Shown: piece by piece, positions 8,193 through 17,061 of the stretch
Layout of the letters: each line of letters opens with the position of its first letter
How positions within the stretch are numbered: position 1 is the stretch's first letter
From: CAYNCE01 sp964522515
Lineage (GTDB): Bacteria; Patescibacteriota; Patescibacteriia; UBA2196
Length of the DNA stretch: 64,000 bases
Direction: 5' to 3'
Assembly: GCA_964522515.1 (NCBI GenBank)
Contig: CAZFWC010000001.1
Coordinates: 26,835-90,834 of the forward strand
Notes under the pieces: generated by a model
Databases searched by the model: none
Told to the model about the DNA's origin: nothing
What the model saw: only the letters and a program-made list of their open reading frames with translations
Position numbers and translations under genes: made by a program

Positions 8193-8959
8193 ATTTTATA
8201 TTTCTTTTTATAATATTTCAAACTTTCTTTACTCCATTTTTTAATTTTGTTTTGACTACTGCTCGCGCCTGTAAAATGTTTAATTTTAATTTTACCTAAA
8301 TACCAAACTTCAAAACCAAAATTGTTAGCGCGTTTGCAAAAATCTGTATCTTCATAATATAAAAAAAAGTTTTCATCAAACAAACCAATTTTTTCAATAA
8401 CTTGTTTTTTAATTAAAGTGAATCCGCAACCAACATAATCAACTTTTTTGTTTTTATTAAATAAATATTTTGTAAAAAAATTATACATTGTCCAATGCGC
8501 CCAAGGTGTGAACCAATAAAGTTTTAATTTGTAAGCAAGATTAGTCCAAAAACTAGGAAAATTACCAAACGAACCAGCGACTTTATTTCTATAATCAATT
8601 TGCTGACATCCAAAAATTCCAGCGTTTTGATGTTGATTTGCAAATTCAATCATTTGTGAAAAAATATTTTTATCAAATTCAGTGTCAGGATTAATTAAAA
8701 AAATATAATTTCCTTTGGCTTGTTTTAATGCCTGATTATTTGCTTTTGCAAAACCTAAATTTTCTTTATTTTTAATAAATTTTAAATTATTATAATTTTT
8801 TTCTTGAATTATTTTTTCAACTACTTCTGTTGTTTTGTCTTGTGAATTATTATCAATTACAAAAACTTCATCTGAATTTGAAATATTTTTATAAATTGAT
8901 TCCAGACATTTTTTAATAAAATTTTGTGAATTGTAAGTTACAGTAATTATACTTAACAT
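8189..8959 (-). CDS. Glycosyltransferase family 2 (rhamnosyltransferase-like)
   Basis: 256 residues. LSIITVTYNSQNFI, VIDNNSQDKT and FLINPDTEFDKN give the GT-A fold with NPDTE in place of a strict DxD, typical of the WcaE/RfbF-like rhamnosyltransferase subgroup. FLYYEDTDFCKR (about residue 203) is the conserved EDxDxxxR acceptor motif of that subgroup. It is four bases downstream of the ligase gene and overlaps the next GT4 gene by four bases, so the three form one operon. The sugar transferred is not determinable. Confidence 0.85.
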   Translation of the reverse strand: MLSIITVTYNSQNFIKKCLESIYKNISNSDEVFVIDNNSQDKTTEVVEKIIQEKNYNNLKFIKNKENLGFAKANNQALKQAKGNYIFLINPDTEFDKNIFSQMIEFANQHQNAGIFGCQQIDYRNKVAGSFGNFPSFWTNLAYKLKLYWFTPWAHWTMYNFFTKYLFNKNKKVDYVGCGFTLIKKQVIEKIGLFDENFFLYYEDTDFCKRANNFGFEVWYLGKIKIKHFTGASSSQNKIKKWSKESLKYYKKKYKI

Positions 8960-8963
8960 AAAA

Positions 8964-10403
8964 TTAATTATTATTTTTATTATTAATTAATACAGTAATC
9001 AGACCCATGATTGTCCAATAAAAAATACTTGTTCCGTTAAACATTAAATAAATTGCAAAAAATATTCCAAAAATAGAAATTATATAAAATCCTAATAAAA
9101 TTAAACTTAAAAAATTATCTTTTTGTTTTAATGATTTTAATAAATCTTTTAGATGATAAAAATTAAACAAAATAAAAGGGATAAAACCAAGCAAACCAAG
9201 TTGAACCAACAAACTTGCAAAATCATTATGAATATTTCTAATGTCAATTAAATCAACAAAACCTCTGTATTCAAAATAAAATCGTTGACCAAGCCCAATT
9301 CCTAAAATCGGATTTGATAAAAATTTATTTAAAGCAATTTTCCAAGTTGCTAATCTCCAACCAGTAGCGCTTTCAGTGTTTGCGCCAATTTCAAAAAGCG
9401 TTTGTCCTCTGTTTAAAACTGATGAGAAAAAATTATTGTGCGCAAAAGTATATTCATTTCCAATAACACCATTAATCCAGAAAAAAAATAAGCTAATTAA
9501 AAAAATAATTAAAATAATAGTTAAGCTTAAATTAATAAACTTTGTTTTGTTTTTGAATGATAAAAAATTAAAAATTGTTAAAAAAGCTGTTGCTAAACCA
9601 AGCCACAAATGACGAAACATTCCGCCAATTAAACCAATAATTTGCAGTAAAAAAATAGTTAAATCGCTGAAAAAATTAAAAATATATTTTTTGTAAATCA
9701 ATGAAATTAATAAAATAATAATTGAAAAAGTTAAATAATATGAATGCAAACCAGAAAGATAACGAACCCCTGGTGTGATTTCTGACCAAAGTCCGTGTCC
9801 TGAAATTATTCCGTAAAACACAAATCCTAAAATTAAAATCCCTGTCCAAAAAAGAGTTTTAATTACGCGCATTATGTCTTGTTTATTTTTAAATAATGCA
9901 ATAACTAGAAAATAAACTAATAAATAGCTGTAATTTTTAAAAGTGCCAAGTGCCAATTCCGTGTTTGCATTTTTAAAAAATATACTAATTAATAAATTTA
10001 TAAAAATAAAAATAAAAAATATTATTAGCCAAAGATTTTTTTTATTGCTTAAGAAAATTTTTAAACTAAATTTTTTAATTGGTTGTTGAAACAACCAAGC
10101 TAAAAATGTAAAAATTAAAACAAAATCTAATGCGTAAACTTTGTAAATTGTTTCATTAATTTGAATTGGTAGCAAACTAAAATGTTCACCAAAAATCATT
10201 GTAACTAAAATTGCTGATAAAAATCCAGCTTGTGGTGTTTGCCAAATAAAAATAAATGATAAAATTAAAGCTCCAATATAAATAATAAAATAATTGCCAA
10301 TTATTAAATTGCTTAAAACTAGCAAACCTAAAAACACACTAATAATAATTGTGTTTAGTTCTGTTTTGCCAAAAGATTTTAGATTTTGAATTAAAGTTTG
10401 CAT
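8964..10403 (-). CDS. O-antigen ligase/polymerase-like membrane protein (Wzy/WaaL family)
   Basis: 479 residues from ATG 10403; a GTG seven codons upstream overlaps the preceding stop and is less likely. It has about 11-12 membrane segments and one large extracellular loop around residues 300-380 containing ESATGWRLATWKIALNKFLSNPILGIGLGQ. That loop matches the O-antigen ligase family signature (R..W..al..f..nPi.GvG.g). The enzyme would polymerise or ligate lipid-linked glycan on the outer face of the membrane, in line with the flanking glycosyltransferases and the Wzz-like protein at 16256. Confidence 0.8.
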   Translation of the reverse strand: MQTLIQNLKSFGKTELNTIIISVFLGLLVLSNLIIGNYFIIYIGALILSFIFIWQTPQAGFLSAILVTMIFGEHFSLLPIQINETIYKVYALDFVLIFTFLAWLFQQPIKKFSLKIFLSNKKNLWLIIFFIFIFINLLISIFFKNANTELALGTFKNYSYLLVYFLVIALFKNKQDIMRVIKTLFWTGILILGFVFYGIISGHGLWSEITPGVRYLSGLHSYYLTFSIIILLISLIYKKYIFNFFSDLTIFLLQIIGLIGGMFRHLWLGLATAFLTIFNFLSFKNKTKFINLSLTIILIIFLISLFFFWINGVIGNEYTFAHNNFFSSVLNRGQTLFEIGANTESATGWRLATWKIALNKFLSNPILGIGLGQRFYFEYRGFVDLIDIRNIHNDFASLLVQLGLLGFIPFILFNFYHLKDLLKSLKQKDNFLSLILLGFYIISIFGIFFAIYLMFNGTSIFYWTIMGLITVLINNKNNN

Positions 10404-10413
10404 AAATAAAACA

Positions 10414-11418
10414 TTATTTTTCACTTAAAAAATTAATTAAAAGTTTTATTATTATATCTTTTTGTTTTGGATCACTTTGGGCAGTGAGCAACGCCAATGC
10501 AACAAGTGTGTTGTCATTTATTTTTTTCTCGCCGTCTTTTTTTAATAAATAATTATGTTTTGACAAAAAAACAATAAATAAAAAAGACGCAATTCTTTTA
10601 TTTCCATCAACAAAAGGATGGTCTTTAATTACAAAATATAAAAGGTGCGCTGCTTTTTCTTCAATACTTGGATAAAGTTCTTTTTTGTCAAAAGTTTGAT
10701 AAAGTGAATTAATAATTTTTTCAAATTCTGCTTTTGCTTTTTCTTTACCAAAAAAATGACTTGCATTTTTTTGTTTTAGCAAATTTATTTTTAACTCAGT
10801 AACTGCTGTTATAAAATCTTGAAGTTTTAATTTAATTTTACTTTTTTTTGTTTTTGGTGTTGGTATTTTTTCTTCATCGTATTTTTGCAATAAAATCCAA
10901 CTTTGAGCATAATCAGTTATTATTTCTAATAAACCTTGAGATTCTGATTTTAATATTTTTTTATTTTTTATTGTTTGTTTTATAAGTTCTACAGCATTTT
11001 CAAATTCGTCTAAGCCTTTTTCTTGTAATCTTTTTTTGTTTAAAATATAGCCGTTGAATAAATATTTTTTTAATACGGTTGTTGCCCAAATACGAAATTC
11101 TGTAGCTTTTTTTGAATTTACACGATAGCCAACAGAAATAACCATGTCTAGATTATACAAATTTATTTTTCTAATTTTTTTGTCTCCAGCAACTTGTTCC
11201 AAAATGGAACAGGTTATTTTTTTATCTAATTCTTTGCTTTTATAAATATTATTTATATGTTTTACTACTGCTGGTCTTTGCACATCAAAAATATTAGCCA
11301 TCTGACGGACATCTAACCAAATAGTTTCTTTTTCTAATTTTACTTCAAATTTAACAGAGCCTTTTTTAGGTCTATAAATTATAACTTTATTTTGTTGTTG
11401 TTTTTTTTGTTTTATCAT
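10414..11418 (-). CDS. RhuM (virulence-type) and Fic/DOC fusion protein
   Basis: 334 residues. The N-terminal half (IWLDVRQMANIFDVQRPAVV through NLDMVISVGYRVNSKKATEF) is the RhuM/KilA-N-like domain. The C-terminal half is a Fic/DOC domain with HPFVDGNKRIASFL at residues 267-280, an intact catalytic motif HxFxDGNKR for AMP transfer or a related phosphotransfer. I see no inhibitory (S/T)xxxE(G/N) helix or separate antitoxin gene beside it. It lies between the ligase and the PEGA lipoprotein, at the edge of a region that looks acquired. Confidence 0.85.
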   Translation of the reverse strand: MIKQKKQQQNKVIIYRPKKGSVKFEVKLEKETIWLDVRQMANIFDVQRPAVVKHINNIYKSKELDKKITCSILEQVAGDKKIRKINLYNLDMVISVGYRVNSKKATEFRIWATTVLKKYLFNGYILNKKRLQEKGLDEFENAVELIKQTIKNKKILKSESQGLLEIITDYAQSWILLQKYDEEKIPTPKTKKSKIKLKLQDFITAVTELKINLLKQKNASHFFGKEKAKAEFEKIINSLYQTFDKKELYPSIEEKAAHLLYFVIKDHPFVDGNKRIASFLFIVFLSKHNYLLKKDGEKKINDNTLVALALLTAQSDPKQKDIIIKLLINFLSEK

Positions 11419-11450
11419 ATTTTAATTTTAACAATTTTTTGTTTTTAAAG

Positions 11451-11491
11451 CAAAAAAAGAACCCCGCTTGATGATTTTCAAGTCGGGGTTT
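11451..11491 (-). terminator. Rho-independent terminator of the PEGA lipoprotein operon
   Basis: On the minus strand AACCCCGACTTGA pairs with TCAAGCGGGGTT (one bulged A) and is followed by CTTTTTTT. It lies 35 bases beyond the stop at 11526, and also separates that operon from the RhuM-Fic gene. Confidence 0.85.
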
Positions 11492-11525
11492 AAATATATG
11501 TTTTAACCAGAGTCTCGAATTCTGG

Positions 11526-13520
11526 TTAGGGATTTTTTACAAAATATCCAGGATTGGTGTTGATTTGTGAAATACCAGATCCTTTTTGTAATTGATCCCA
11601 ATAAGCGAATCGTGGTTGAGTTCCGGATCCGCCAGATCCTTCCAAGCCAGGTGTTGCATCTTTCCAAAAAACTCCGTGGCTCAGTCGGGCGTCAGGAATA
11701 ACAAATTCAGTGTAATTTCCTTTGTCAGTTCCTTTAACCCAGTGATTTACAATCCAGCCAGTTGTTTCGTTTTGGTCAGAATCGTAAAGCTCCAGTCCGA
11801 GCCAATTTTCGTGTCCGTCACCAGAAAGTTTTACAACATTTCCAGACGCTTCCACTTTGAGCGGGTTAGCTGGTGTTTCTTCCTCTGCCAAATTAATTTC
11901 CACCAGTGTCGTTTCATCAGCAACTGTCGTAAATTGTTTGGTTTGAGAAATCCAACCAGATTTTTCAACAGTTACTGAATGATTTCCGATGTTCAACCAG
12001 CTTATTCCTTCACCCCACGGTTGACCATTTAAACTAATGGTTGTGTGTTCCGGAGTGATTACTAAGTTGACCCAGGAGTCAGTAGTTGGTGTTGGTTGAT
12101 TCCAATCAAATATGAACCAATTTTTGTAATCTATATTTGTTTCAAATGCAACACCAGAAATCATTTCCGGGTGACAGTCACTGTCTTTGTCGTACCAGTG
12201 ACCAGGATTGTCGACCAATGTGAATCTTCCGTAATCGGTGCAAGGTAGATTGTTTAGATAATATTTATACCAATCACCTTCAACTTGCATTTCAGAAAAA
12301 AACACTTCAGTAATATTACACAAACTGGCATCAAATTTTACTTTTTCCCAGCCCAATTTTGTAACATTGGCTGAAAAATATAAATAATCTCCGTCACTTT
12401 TTGTTTTCCAGCATTCTGGTATCGGTTCAGGTTCTTCCTCTACCAAATTAATTTTCACTAAAGTTGTCTCATTAGCAACCGTAGTAAACTGTTTCGTTTG
12501 AGAAATCCAACCAGATTTTTCAACAGTTACTGAATGTTGACCAATACTTAGCCATCTTACACCCTCGCCCCAAAGTTGATCATTTAAATTAATGGTTGTG
12601 TTTTCTGGTGTGACCACTAAGTTGACCCAGGAGTCGGTGGTTGGTGTACAATTGTGGTCTAACTGAATTCGAAAGTCGTGTGTCCAATTTCCTGGACCGA
12701 CTTTTCGTGTTTCCAAAAATCCTAAATGATCTTCAGCTGTGGCGGACACAGTATAATCACCAGCTGGTAGATTCTCAATATGAACTGGAATATTTTTTTG
12801 CAAAGTCCCAGTCTGCAATCCATTATTAGGTCCTTTTACTTGGTAAGACGCAGTTTCAGGTCTTACAAGCAAAAGAGTTAGGCGACCAGTTGAGTCGGGT
12901 TCTGATTCTGACAAAACAACCAAAGTCGGATTAAAAGTCGTTGGTTGTTTTTTTAAAATTTCAAATGTTGTCACGAAATTTTGATAATTTTTCCGGCAAA
13001 TTTTTAAATCGTAGAAACCCACCTCAAGTGTGTCGCGAAAAGACGGCTGATCGTCCAAAATGTAGCCAATTAAATTTCCGCTCACCCAAACTTCGGCTCC
13101 GTTTGTGGTTTCATTTTTATTAACCACAAGGTAACCGTATTGAGTGGAGTCAATGGTTGTTGTGTCCTGCGTAGTTGTGTCAGGTTCAGCAACAACAACA
13201 GAATCCAATTCGTAGTGGTACCAACCTGGACCTATTTGGCTAACATTGATATTTTTGAAACCAGATTTTTTAATTACACCAATAATTTTTTCTTCCAAAG
13301 AAACTTGGAAAGAATCAGGTGTAACCAATGAATCAGATCCGTAGAAAAATTTGGCGTTTTGCGGAAAAGTTGAAAAACGGGCTAAATTTTTTGCAGATTC
13401 ATCAACTTTTTCAATTTTTTCTGGCTGATTTGGAGCTTTTTTTCCACAACCAACTACAACAAACAGAGAAATTGCCAAAATGGCAATTAAGACGAGATTT
13501 AAAAAATTTCGATTTAACAT
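11526..13520 (-). CDS. Lipoprotein with duplicated PEGA-type domains
   Basis: 664 residues. The signal peptide ends in the lipobox VVVGC (Cys24), predicting a lipid-anchored protein. There are PEGA-like beta domains (GYLVVNKNETTNGAEVWVSG; SWVNLVVTPENTTINLNDQ). The last unit occurs twice almost unchanged (about residues 293-360 and 480-548), each ending SVTVEKSGWISQTKQFTTV, which points to a recent internal duplication. An unrelated beta-rich domain separates and follows them. The gene has a strong GGAGG Shine-Dalgarno 9 bases before ATG 13520 and visibly more G+C than its neighbours. Together with the gene at 13567 it looks horizontally acquired. Confidence 0.8.
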   Translation of the reverse strand: MLNRNFLNLVLIAILAISLFVVVGCGKKAPNQPEKIEKVDESAKNLARFSTFPQNAKFFYGSDSLVTPDSFQVSLEEKIIGVIKKSGFKNINVSQIGPGWYHYELDSVVVAEPDTTTQDTTTIDSTQYGYLVVNKNETTNGAEVWVSGNLIGYILDDQPSFRDTLEVGFYDLKICRKNYQNFVTTFEILKKQPTTFNPTLVVLSESEPDSTGRLTLLLVRPETASYQVKGPNNGLQTGTLQKNIPVHIENLPAGDYTVSATAEDHLGFLETRKVGPGNWTHDFRIQLDHNCTPTTDSWVNLVVTPENTTINLNDQLWGEGVRWLSIGQHSVTVEKSGWISQTKQFTTVANETTLVKINLVEEEPEPIPECWKTKSDGDYLYFSANVTKLGWEKVKFDASLCNITEVFFSEMQVEGDWYKYYLNNLPCTDYGRFTLVDNPGHWYDKDSDCHPEMISGVAFETNIDYKNWFIFDWNQPTPTTDSWVNLVITPEHTTISLNGQPWGEGISWLNIGNHSVTVEKSGWISQTKQFTTVADETTLVEINLAEEETPANPLKVEASGNVVKLSGDGHENWLGLELYDSDQNETTGWIVNHWVKGTDKGNYTEFVIPDARLSHGVFWKDATPGLEGSGGSGTQPRFAYWDQLQKGSGISQINTNPGYFVKNP

Positions 13521-13566
13521 TTCAATACCTCCGTAAAGTTTATTTTTCGTTTCAGTTAATTATTTT

Positions 13567-14547
13567 TTAAAAATCAAAAGTTAAACTACAATATCCTGCC
13601 ATTCTTGTTTGGATTTCAGCAAAGCTGTCATCTGTTTCAAGAACAGCACTACCAAAATGAAGTTTAACTTTTTTCCACGACAAACCTGTTCCGATTTTAA
13701 CTCCGTAGGTCTGTAACGGATACTCAAGACTGTATTTCATCCGATTCAGTTCCTGTCCATAATATGCACCAGCTTCAATAAATATGGATTTAAAAACTGG
13801 AATTAAAAGAAATGTCTCTGCAAAAATATCTGTTACCGCAGAATCGTCGTAGTGTGGTAAAAGTCCACCACCAAAATAAACTGCAGTTCCAGAATTATTT
13901 AAATTGAATTTTAATCCCCCACCAACTCCTTGCAAATCACGCCAAGAATCAAAAAAATTAATTCCAGTGTAACCCGCGTAAATTTGGATTGGATGGGTTG
14001 TTTTCTTTTTTTCCAACTCATCCAGTTGATTTTTAATCTTCTGGATTTCTTTGTCGTGAGTCAAATCAACCTTAGCTTGCTTTTTTACTTCAACTTCTAA
14101 ATCTTGCAAGCCACCTGTTAATTCTTCAATTTTTTCTGCGGTTTTATCAACTCGCAAAAAAACCAAAACTCCACGGCGAGGTCCAACTTTGCCGAAAAGG
14201 ATTTCCACATATTTAGCGCTTTTGGGAAATTGCTTTTTAATTTCCGCACCAGCCTCAACACCTCTGAATCCAGCTAAACCGTAATTTACAATTTTGCTGA
14301 AAGCAGGTGAAAATTTTTCGTATTCTGTTGAGCGACCTTCCACAGAAATCGTAAAGCCACCACTTTGTGCTAGACTGTCAAATCTTGTCAAAATTGTGTC
14401 GTCTTTTATCTTTTTTAAAAAAGGCATTTCCTTTCTCCAAGATTTCCACGCCTCGTCTTGAATAAATACAGAATCAACAATTTGACTAAATCCTGTATTT
14501 ATCAAAACAAAACTCAACATCAAAAATAAAAAAAATAACTTTTTCAT
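13567..14547 (-). CDS. Secreted protein with coiled coil and C-terminal beta-barrel-like region
   Basis: 326 residues. A clear signal peptide ends near residue 21 (INTGFSQ). The middle has a heptad-like coiled coil (about residues 145-185: AEKIEELTGGLQDLEVEVKK). The C-terminal 140 residues alternate hydrophobic/polar and aromatic residues (IQIYAGYTGINFF, GGGLKFNLNN, IFIEAGAYYG) and end in Phe (CSLTFDF). This resembles outer-membrane barrel proteins of Gram-negative bacteria, odd for an organism expected to lack such a membrane. An AAGGAG site precedes ATG 14547 by 7 bases. It is co-directional with the lipoprotein (46-base gap). Function unknown. Confidence 0.65.
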   Translation of the reverse strand: MKKLFFLFLMLSFVLINTGFSQIVDSVFIQDEAWKSWRKEMPFLKKIKDDTILTRFDSLAQSGGFTISVEGRSTEYEKFSPAFSKIVNYGLAGFRGVEAGAEIKKQFPKSAKYVEILFGKVGPRRGVLVFLRVDKTAEKIEELTGGLQDLEVEVKKQAKVDLTHDKEIQKIKNQLDELEKKKTTHPIQIYAGYTGINFFDSWRDLQGVGGGLKFNLNNSGTAVYFGGGLLPHYDDSAVTDIFAETFLLIPVFKSIFIEAGAYYGQELNRMKYSLEYPLQTYGVKIGTGLSWKKVKLHFGSAVLETDDSFAEIQTRMAGYCSLTFDF

Positions 14548-14599
14548 TTTCAGTTCTCCTTAGTTAATAAATTGTGAAATATTTTTTATATTTATTATT

Positions 14600-14642
14600 T
14601 ATTTCGTCACCACTACTCACAAAAATGAGTAGCAGGTGAAAA
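14600..14642. repeat. Hairpin upstream of the barrel-like protein gene
   Basis: TCACCACTACTCA and TGAGTAGCAGGTGA form a stem around CAAAAA. On the minus strand it follows the half R1 element after the gene at 14710 and precedes the gene at 14547. It could end one transcript or form part of the other's leader. Confidence 0.5.
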
Positions 14643-14654
14643 AATAAACACTAG

Positions 14655-14708
14655 AGCCTGTCCGCCGTAGTCCAGTAGTGTTTGTTAAGGGCGAAGGCGG
14701 GTTAGGCG
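14655..14708. repeat. R1 half-element after the LamG protein gene
   Basis: GCCTGTCCGCCGTAGTCCAG through GGCGAAGGCGGGTTAGGCG: only the right arm is present. It begins directly beyond the stop codon of the gene at 14710. Confidence 0.8.
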
Positions 14709-14709
14709 A

Positions 14710-16173
14710 TTAATAATAACTTTTTCCTGTTTCAAAAGTATTAAGTTCTGCTTCAGAAATTGTTAAAACATCTTCCCAAGCATTTTGATAACGCTCAAAA
14801 GCTGATTCAGTTGCAATCCATCTTTTTTCATTATTCCAAATCCAATAAACTTTATTTGAATCATTAGTTTTTAACATTGTTCCATCAGGATATTTTGACC
14901 AAGCGTAAAATTTTTCGTCAGTCGTTTCATATTGATTAACTTCTTCCCAAGAAACAGAAATAATTGGATGACTTTGATATCTTGCTAAAGCTTGCATATC
15001 AGAAATATGCATTTTTTGATTTTGAGAAATTACAAAAACTTTATTATCAGGCGCTTGTAAAAGCTTACCTTCTTTGTAATATTTAATATTATAACCAGCA
15101 ATTTTTCCTGTCAAGTTGCCTTTTTTTTCAAACAAAGGTTGATTTTTGTAAGCTAAATAATTTTGATTTACGAAATAAGGATTCATTGCCCACTGGTGAA
15201 GAATAAATTCATCAATTCTACCAATTGAGAAAAATTTTCCATCTTCATTGTAGTCATTTCCAATTCTAAAACTTGAACAACCAGTTGCGTTATCATAATT
15301 ATTTGTGTCAACGCGTTTTCCATCAATAAATAAATTCACTTCTCCATTAAATTTACCTTCCCAAGTTAAAGTAAGAAAATGCCATTCATTAGTTCCCCAA
15401 TTTTTATTATCTAAAATATATTCAACAGATGGTAAATTTTCTAAATCATTTCCACCAGCCCAACCAATAATTTTTTTATTAAAATCATCATTTGAATCGC
15501 CAACTTCATAAGCTAATTTGTAACGATTATCATTTGTTTGCCAAATCACAGAACTTTTATCAAATTTATCAAAAGCAATCCAAGCAGTTACTGACCCAAA
15601 ACCAGAATTAAAAGTTTTGTCGCAAGTGTACTGCAAATAACTTTTAGCTGAATTAATTTTTAAAGCATTATTTACAAAACCTTTTTGGTTAAAATCCAAA
15701 GCCCAAGCGTCTTTTATTTTGCTTGGATTTAAACCATTAATATTTTTCCAATAATTATCAAAAAGCAAAGCAAAATAATTTTGATAAACAGTTAGTTGTG
15801 GTTTTGTTCCAGTTGTTTTAAAACTACCAGATTTTTCCAAGCGCTGATCATTTAAATCAAGAGCAACGATTGTATAATAATAAGTTGTGTTAGAATCTAA
15901 AACTTTTAAAGTTGCAGAATGATTTTTTGTGGACGCGCTTGTTTCAACTAAAGTTCCGTTATTGTGCGTGTCAAGTCCGTAATAAATTTTAGTTGGCGCG
16001 CTTAATCTAGTTTGCCAAGTAATTTTAGCTCCTTGATTGTATTCTTTAATTTCAATATTATCAATTCGTTGATAATTTGAAGCTTCAGCTTGTCCAATTT
16101 TTATTGGAGTAAAAGCAAATCCTACTGCTAGAATTAAAATTACGATTGTGAATTTTGTATTAAAATTTTTCAT
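14710..16173 (-). CDS. Secreted protein: fibronectin III-like, LamG-like and C-terminal repeat domains
   Basis: 487 residues. A signal peptide (about 1-31) ends at GQAEA. Residues about 40-125 form a fibronectin III-like fold (ITWQTRLSAPTKIYYG, NTTYYYTIVALD). The middle is a LamG/concanavalin A-like jelly roll (GSVTAWIAFDKF, WHFLTLTWEGKFNGEVNLFIDG, SIGRIDEFILHQ). The last 110 residues contain two related units (NQKMHISDMQALARYQSHP and EKRWIATESAFERYQNAWED) typical of secreted CPR proteins. A carbohydrate-binding or adhesive role is inferred. It probably belongs to the same transcription unit as the Wzz-like gene upstream. Confidence 0.7.
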   Translation of the reverse strand: MKNFNTKFTIVILILAVGFAFTPIKIGQAEASNYQRIDNIEIKEYNQGAKITWQTRLSAPTKIYYGLDTHNNGTLVETSASTKNHSATLKVLDSNTTYYYTIVALDLNDQRLEKSGSFKTTGTKPQLTVYQNYFALLFDNYWKNINGLNPSKIKDAWALDFNQKGFVNNALKINSAKSYLQYTCDKTFNSGFGSVTAWIAFDKFDKSSVIWQTNDNRYKLAYEVGDSNDDFNKKIIGWAGGNDLENLPSVEYILDNKNWGTNEWHFLTLTWEGKFNGEVNLFIDGKRVDTNNYDNATGCSSFRIGNDYNEDGKFFSIGRIDEFILHQWAMNPYFVNQNYLAYKNQPLFEKKGNLTGKIAGYNIKYYKEGKLLQAPDNKVFVISQNQKMHISDMQALARYQSHPIISVSWEEVNQYETTDEKFYAWSKYPDGTMLKTNDSNKVYWIWNNEKRWIATESAFERYQNAWEDVLTISEAELNTFETGKSYY

Positions 16174-16195
16174 AAATTTTTTATTATTTTTTTTA

Positions 16196-16252
16196 CCCCT
16201 GTGAAATAATTCCGAGAATTCGGGATTCCAGCTTTGCTGGATTTAACAGGGT
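16196..16252. repeat. Intergenic hairpin pair (ACCCTGTTAAAT type)
   Basis: ACCCCTGTGAAAT and ATTTAACAGGGT are inverted ends enclosing two small palindromes (CCGAGAATTCGG, CCAGCTTTGCTGG), giving a branched structure between the Wzz-like and LamG genes. A related ACCCTGTTAATTTAGGGTTA lies at 31663. Confidence 0.6.
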
Positions 16253-16255
16253 AAA

Positions 16256-16894
16256 TTAATTATTAAAATTATTATAAATATTATTTTCTAATTTTTTATT
16301 TATTTTATAAAATATATTAGCTAAACTTAAAATTAATCCAATCACTAAACCAAAAAATATATTTAAAATAATATTCGGACGCGCGGGATAATTTGAAGTT
16401 AAAGGTTCATTTACAATTTTAATAACAACGCTTGAACCACTTCCGTGATATTCATTTGAATCATTTATTAAAATAAAAGCTACTGCATTTGCAATTTTGT
16501 TTGATTGAATTTTATTTTTATCAAAAACATCAACTCTTAAAATGCTACTTTCTTGTAAAAGATTTGCGCTAATTTTTTTGTTCCAAACTGTTCTTAAATC
16601 TTTTTCATTTTTTGGCAGTTTGTTTTTATCAATATTAAAATTAGTATTTAAAACTTTACTTAAAAATGATTTTGTTTTAATCACAGATATTAAAGTTTGG
16701 GCTAATTTTTCAGAAGCGCGAGCAGATTGATACGAATCCATATTAGCAGATTGCTTTTGAATAATCAATAAATCAACGCGAGTTCTGTATTCTAGAGGTT
16801 TAATTAATGACAAAATTAATGACAAAACAACCATTATTAATGTTGTAACTATAATTGTTTGCCAGTGATTTTTTATTGTATTTAAGTAATTCAT
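16256..16894 (-). CDS. Wzz/chain-length-determinant-like membrane protein
   Basis: 212 residues with membrane helices at about 14-32 and 178-196 and a periplasmic-type alpha/beta domain between them: the Wzz/YveK topology. The C-terminal PxxP-type motif NYPARPNIILNIFFGLVIG is the usual proline-rich TM2 motif. There is no cytoplasmic kinase domain. It should regulate the length of, or scaffold, glycan export together with the ligase-like protein at 8964. Confidence 0.75.
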   Translation of the reverse strand: MNYLNTIKNHWQTIIVTTLIMVVLSLILSLIKPLEYRTRVDLLIIQKQSANMDSYQSARASEKLAQTLISVIKTKSFLSKVLNTNFNIDKNKLPKNEKDLRTVWNKKISANLLQESSILRVDVFDKNKIQSNKIANAVAFILINDSNEYHGSGSSVVIKIVNEPLTSNYPARPNIILNIFFGLVIGLILSLANIFYKINKKLENNIYNNFNN

Positions 16895-17061
16895 AAAGAG
16901 TATTTAACTAAAATTAGCCAAAAATTGTGGAATTAATTATGTTTTCCACAGGTGATTTGTTAATTTAATATATTATCATATTATTAAAAAAATGTCAAGA
17001 AAATAAAAAATCCATACAATGAAATATAGACTTTTTATAAAATTTTTTAGAATGGCAATAT

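Noticed and set aside
11592..13570. Several plus-strand frames inside the lipoprotein gene
   Set aside because: The higher G+C of this gene leaves long antisense frames open; they lack starts and ribosome-binding sites.
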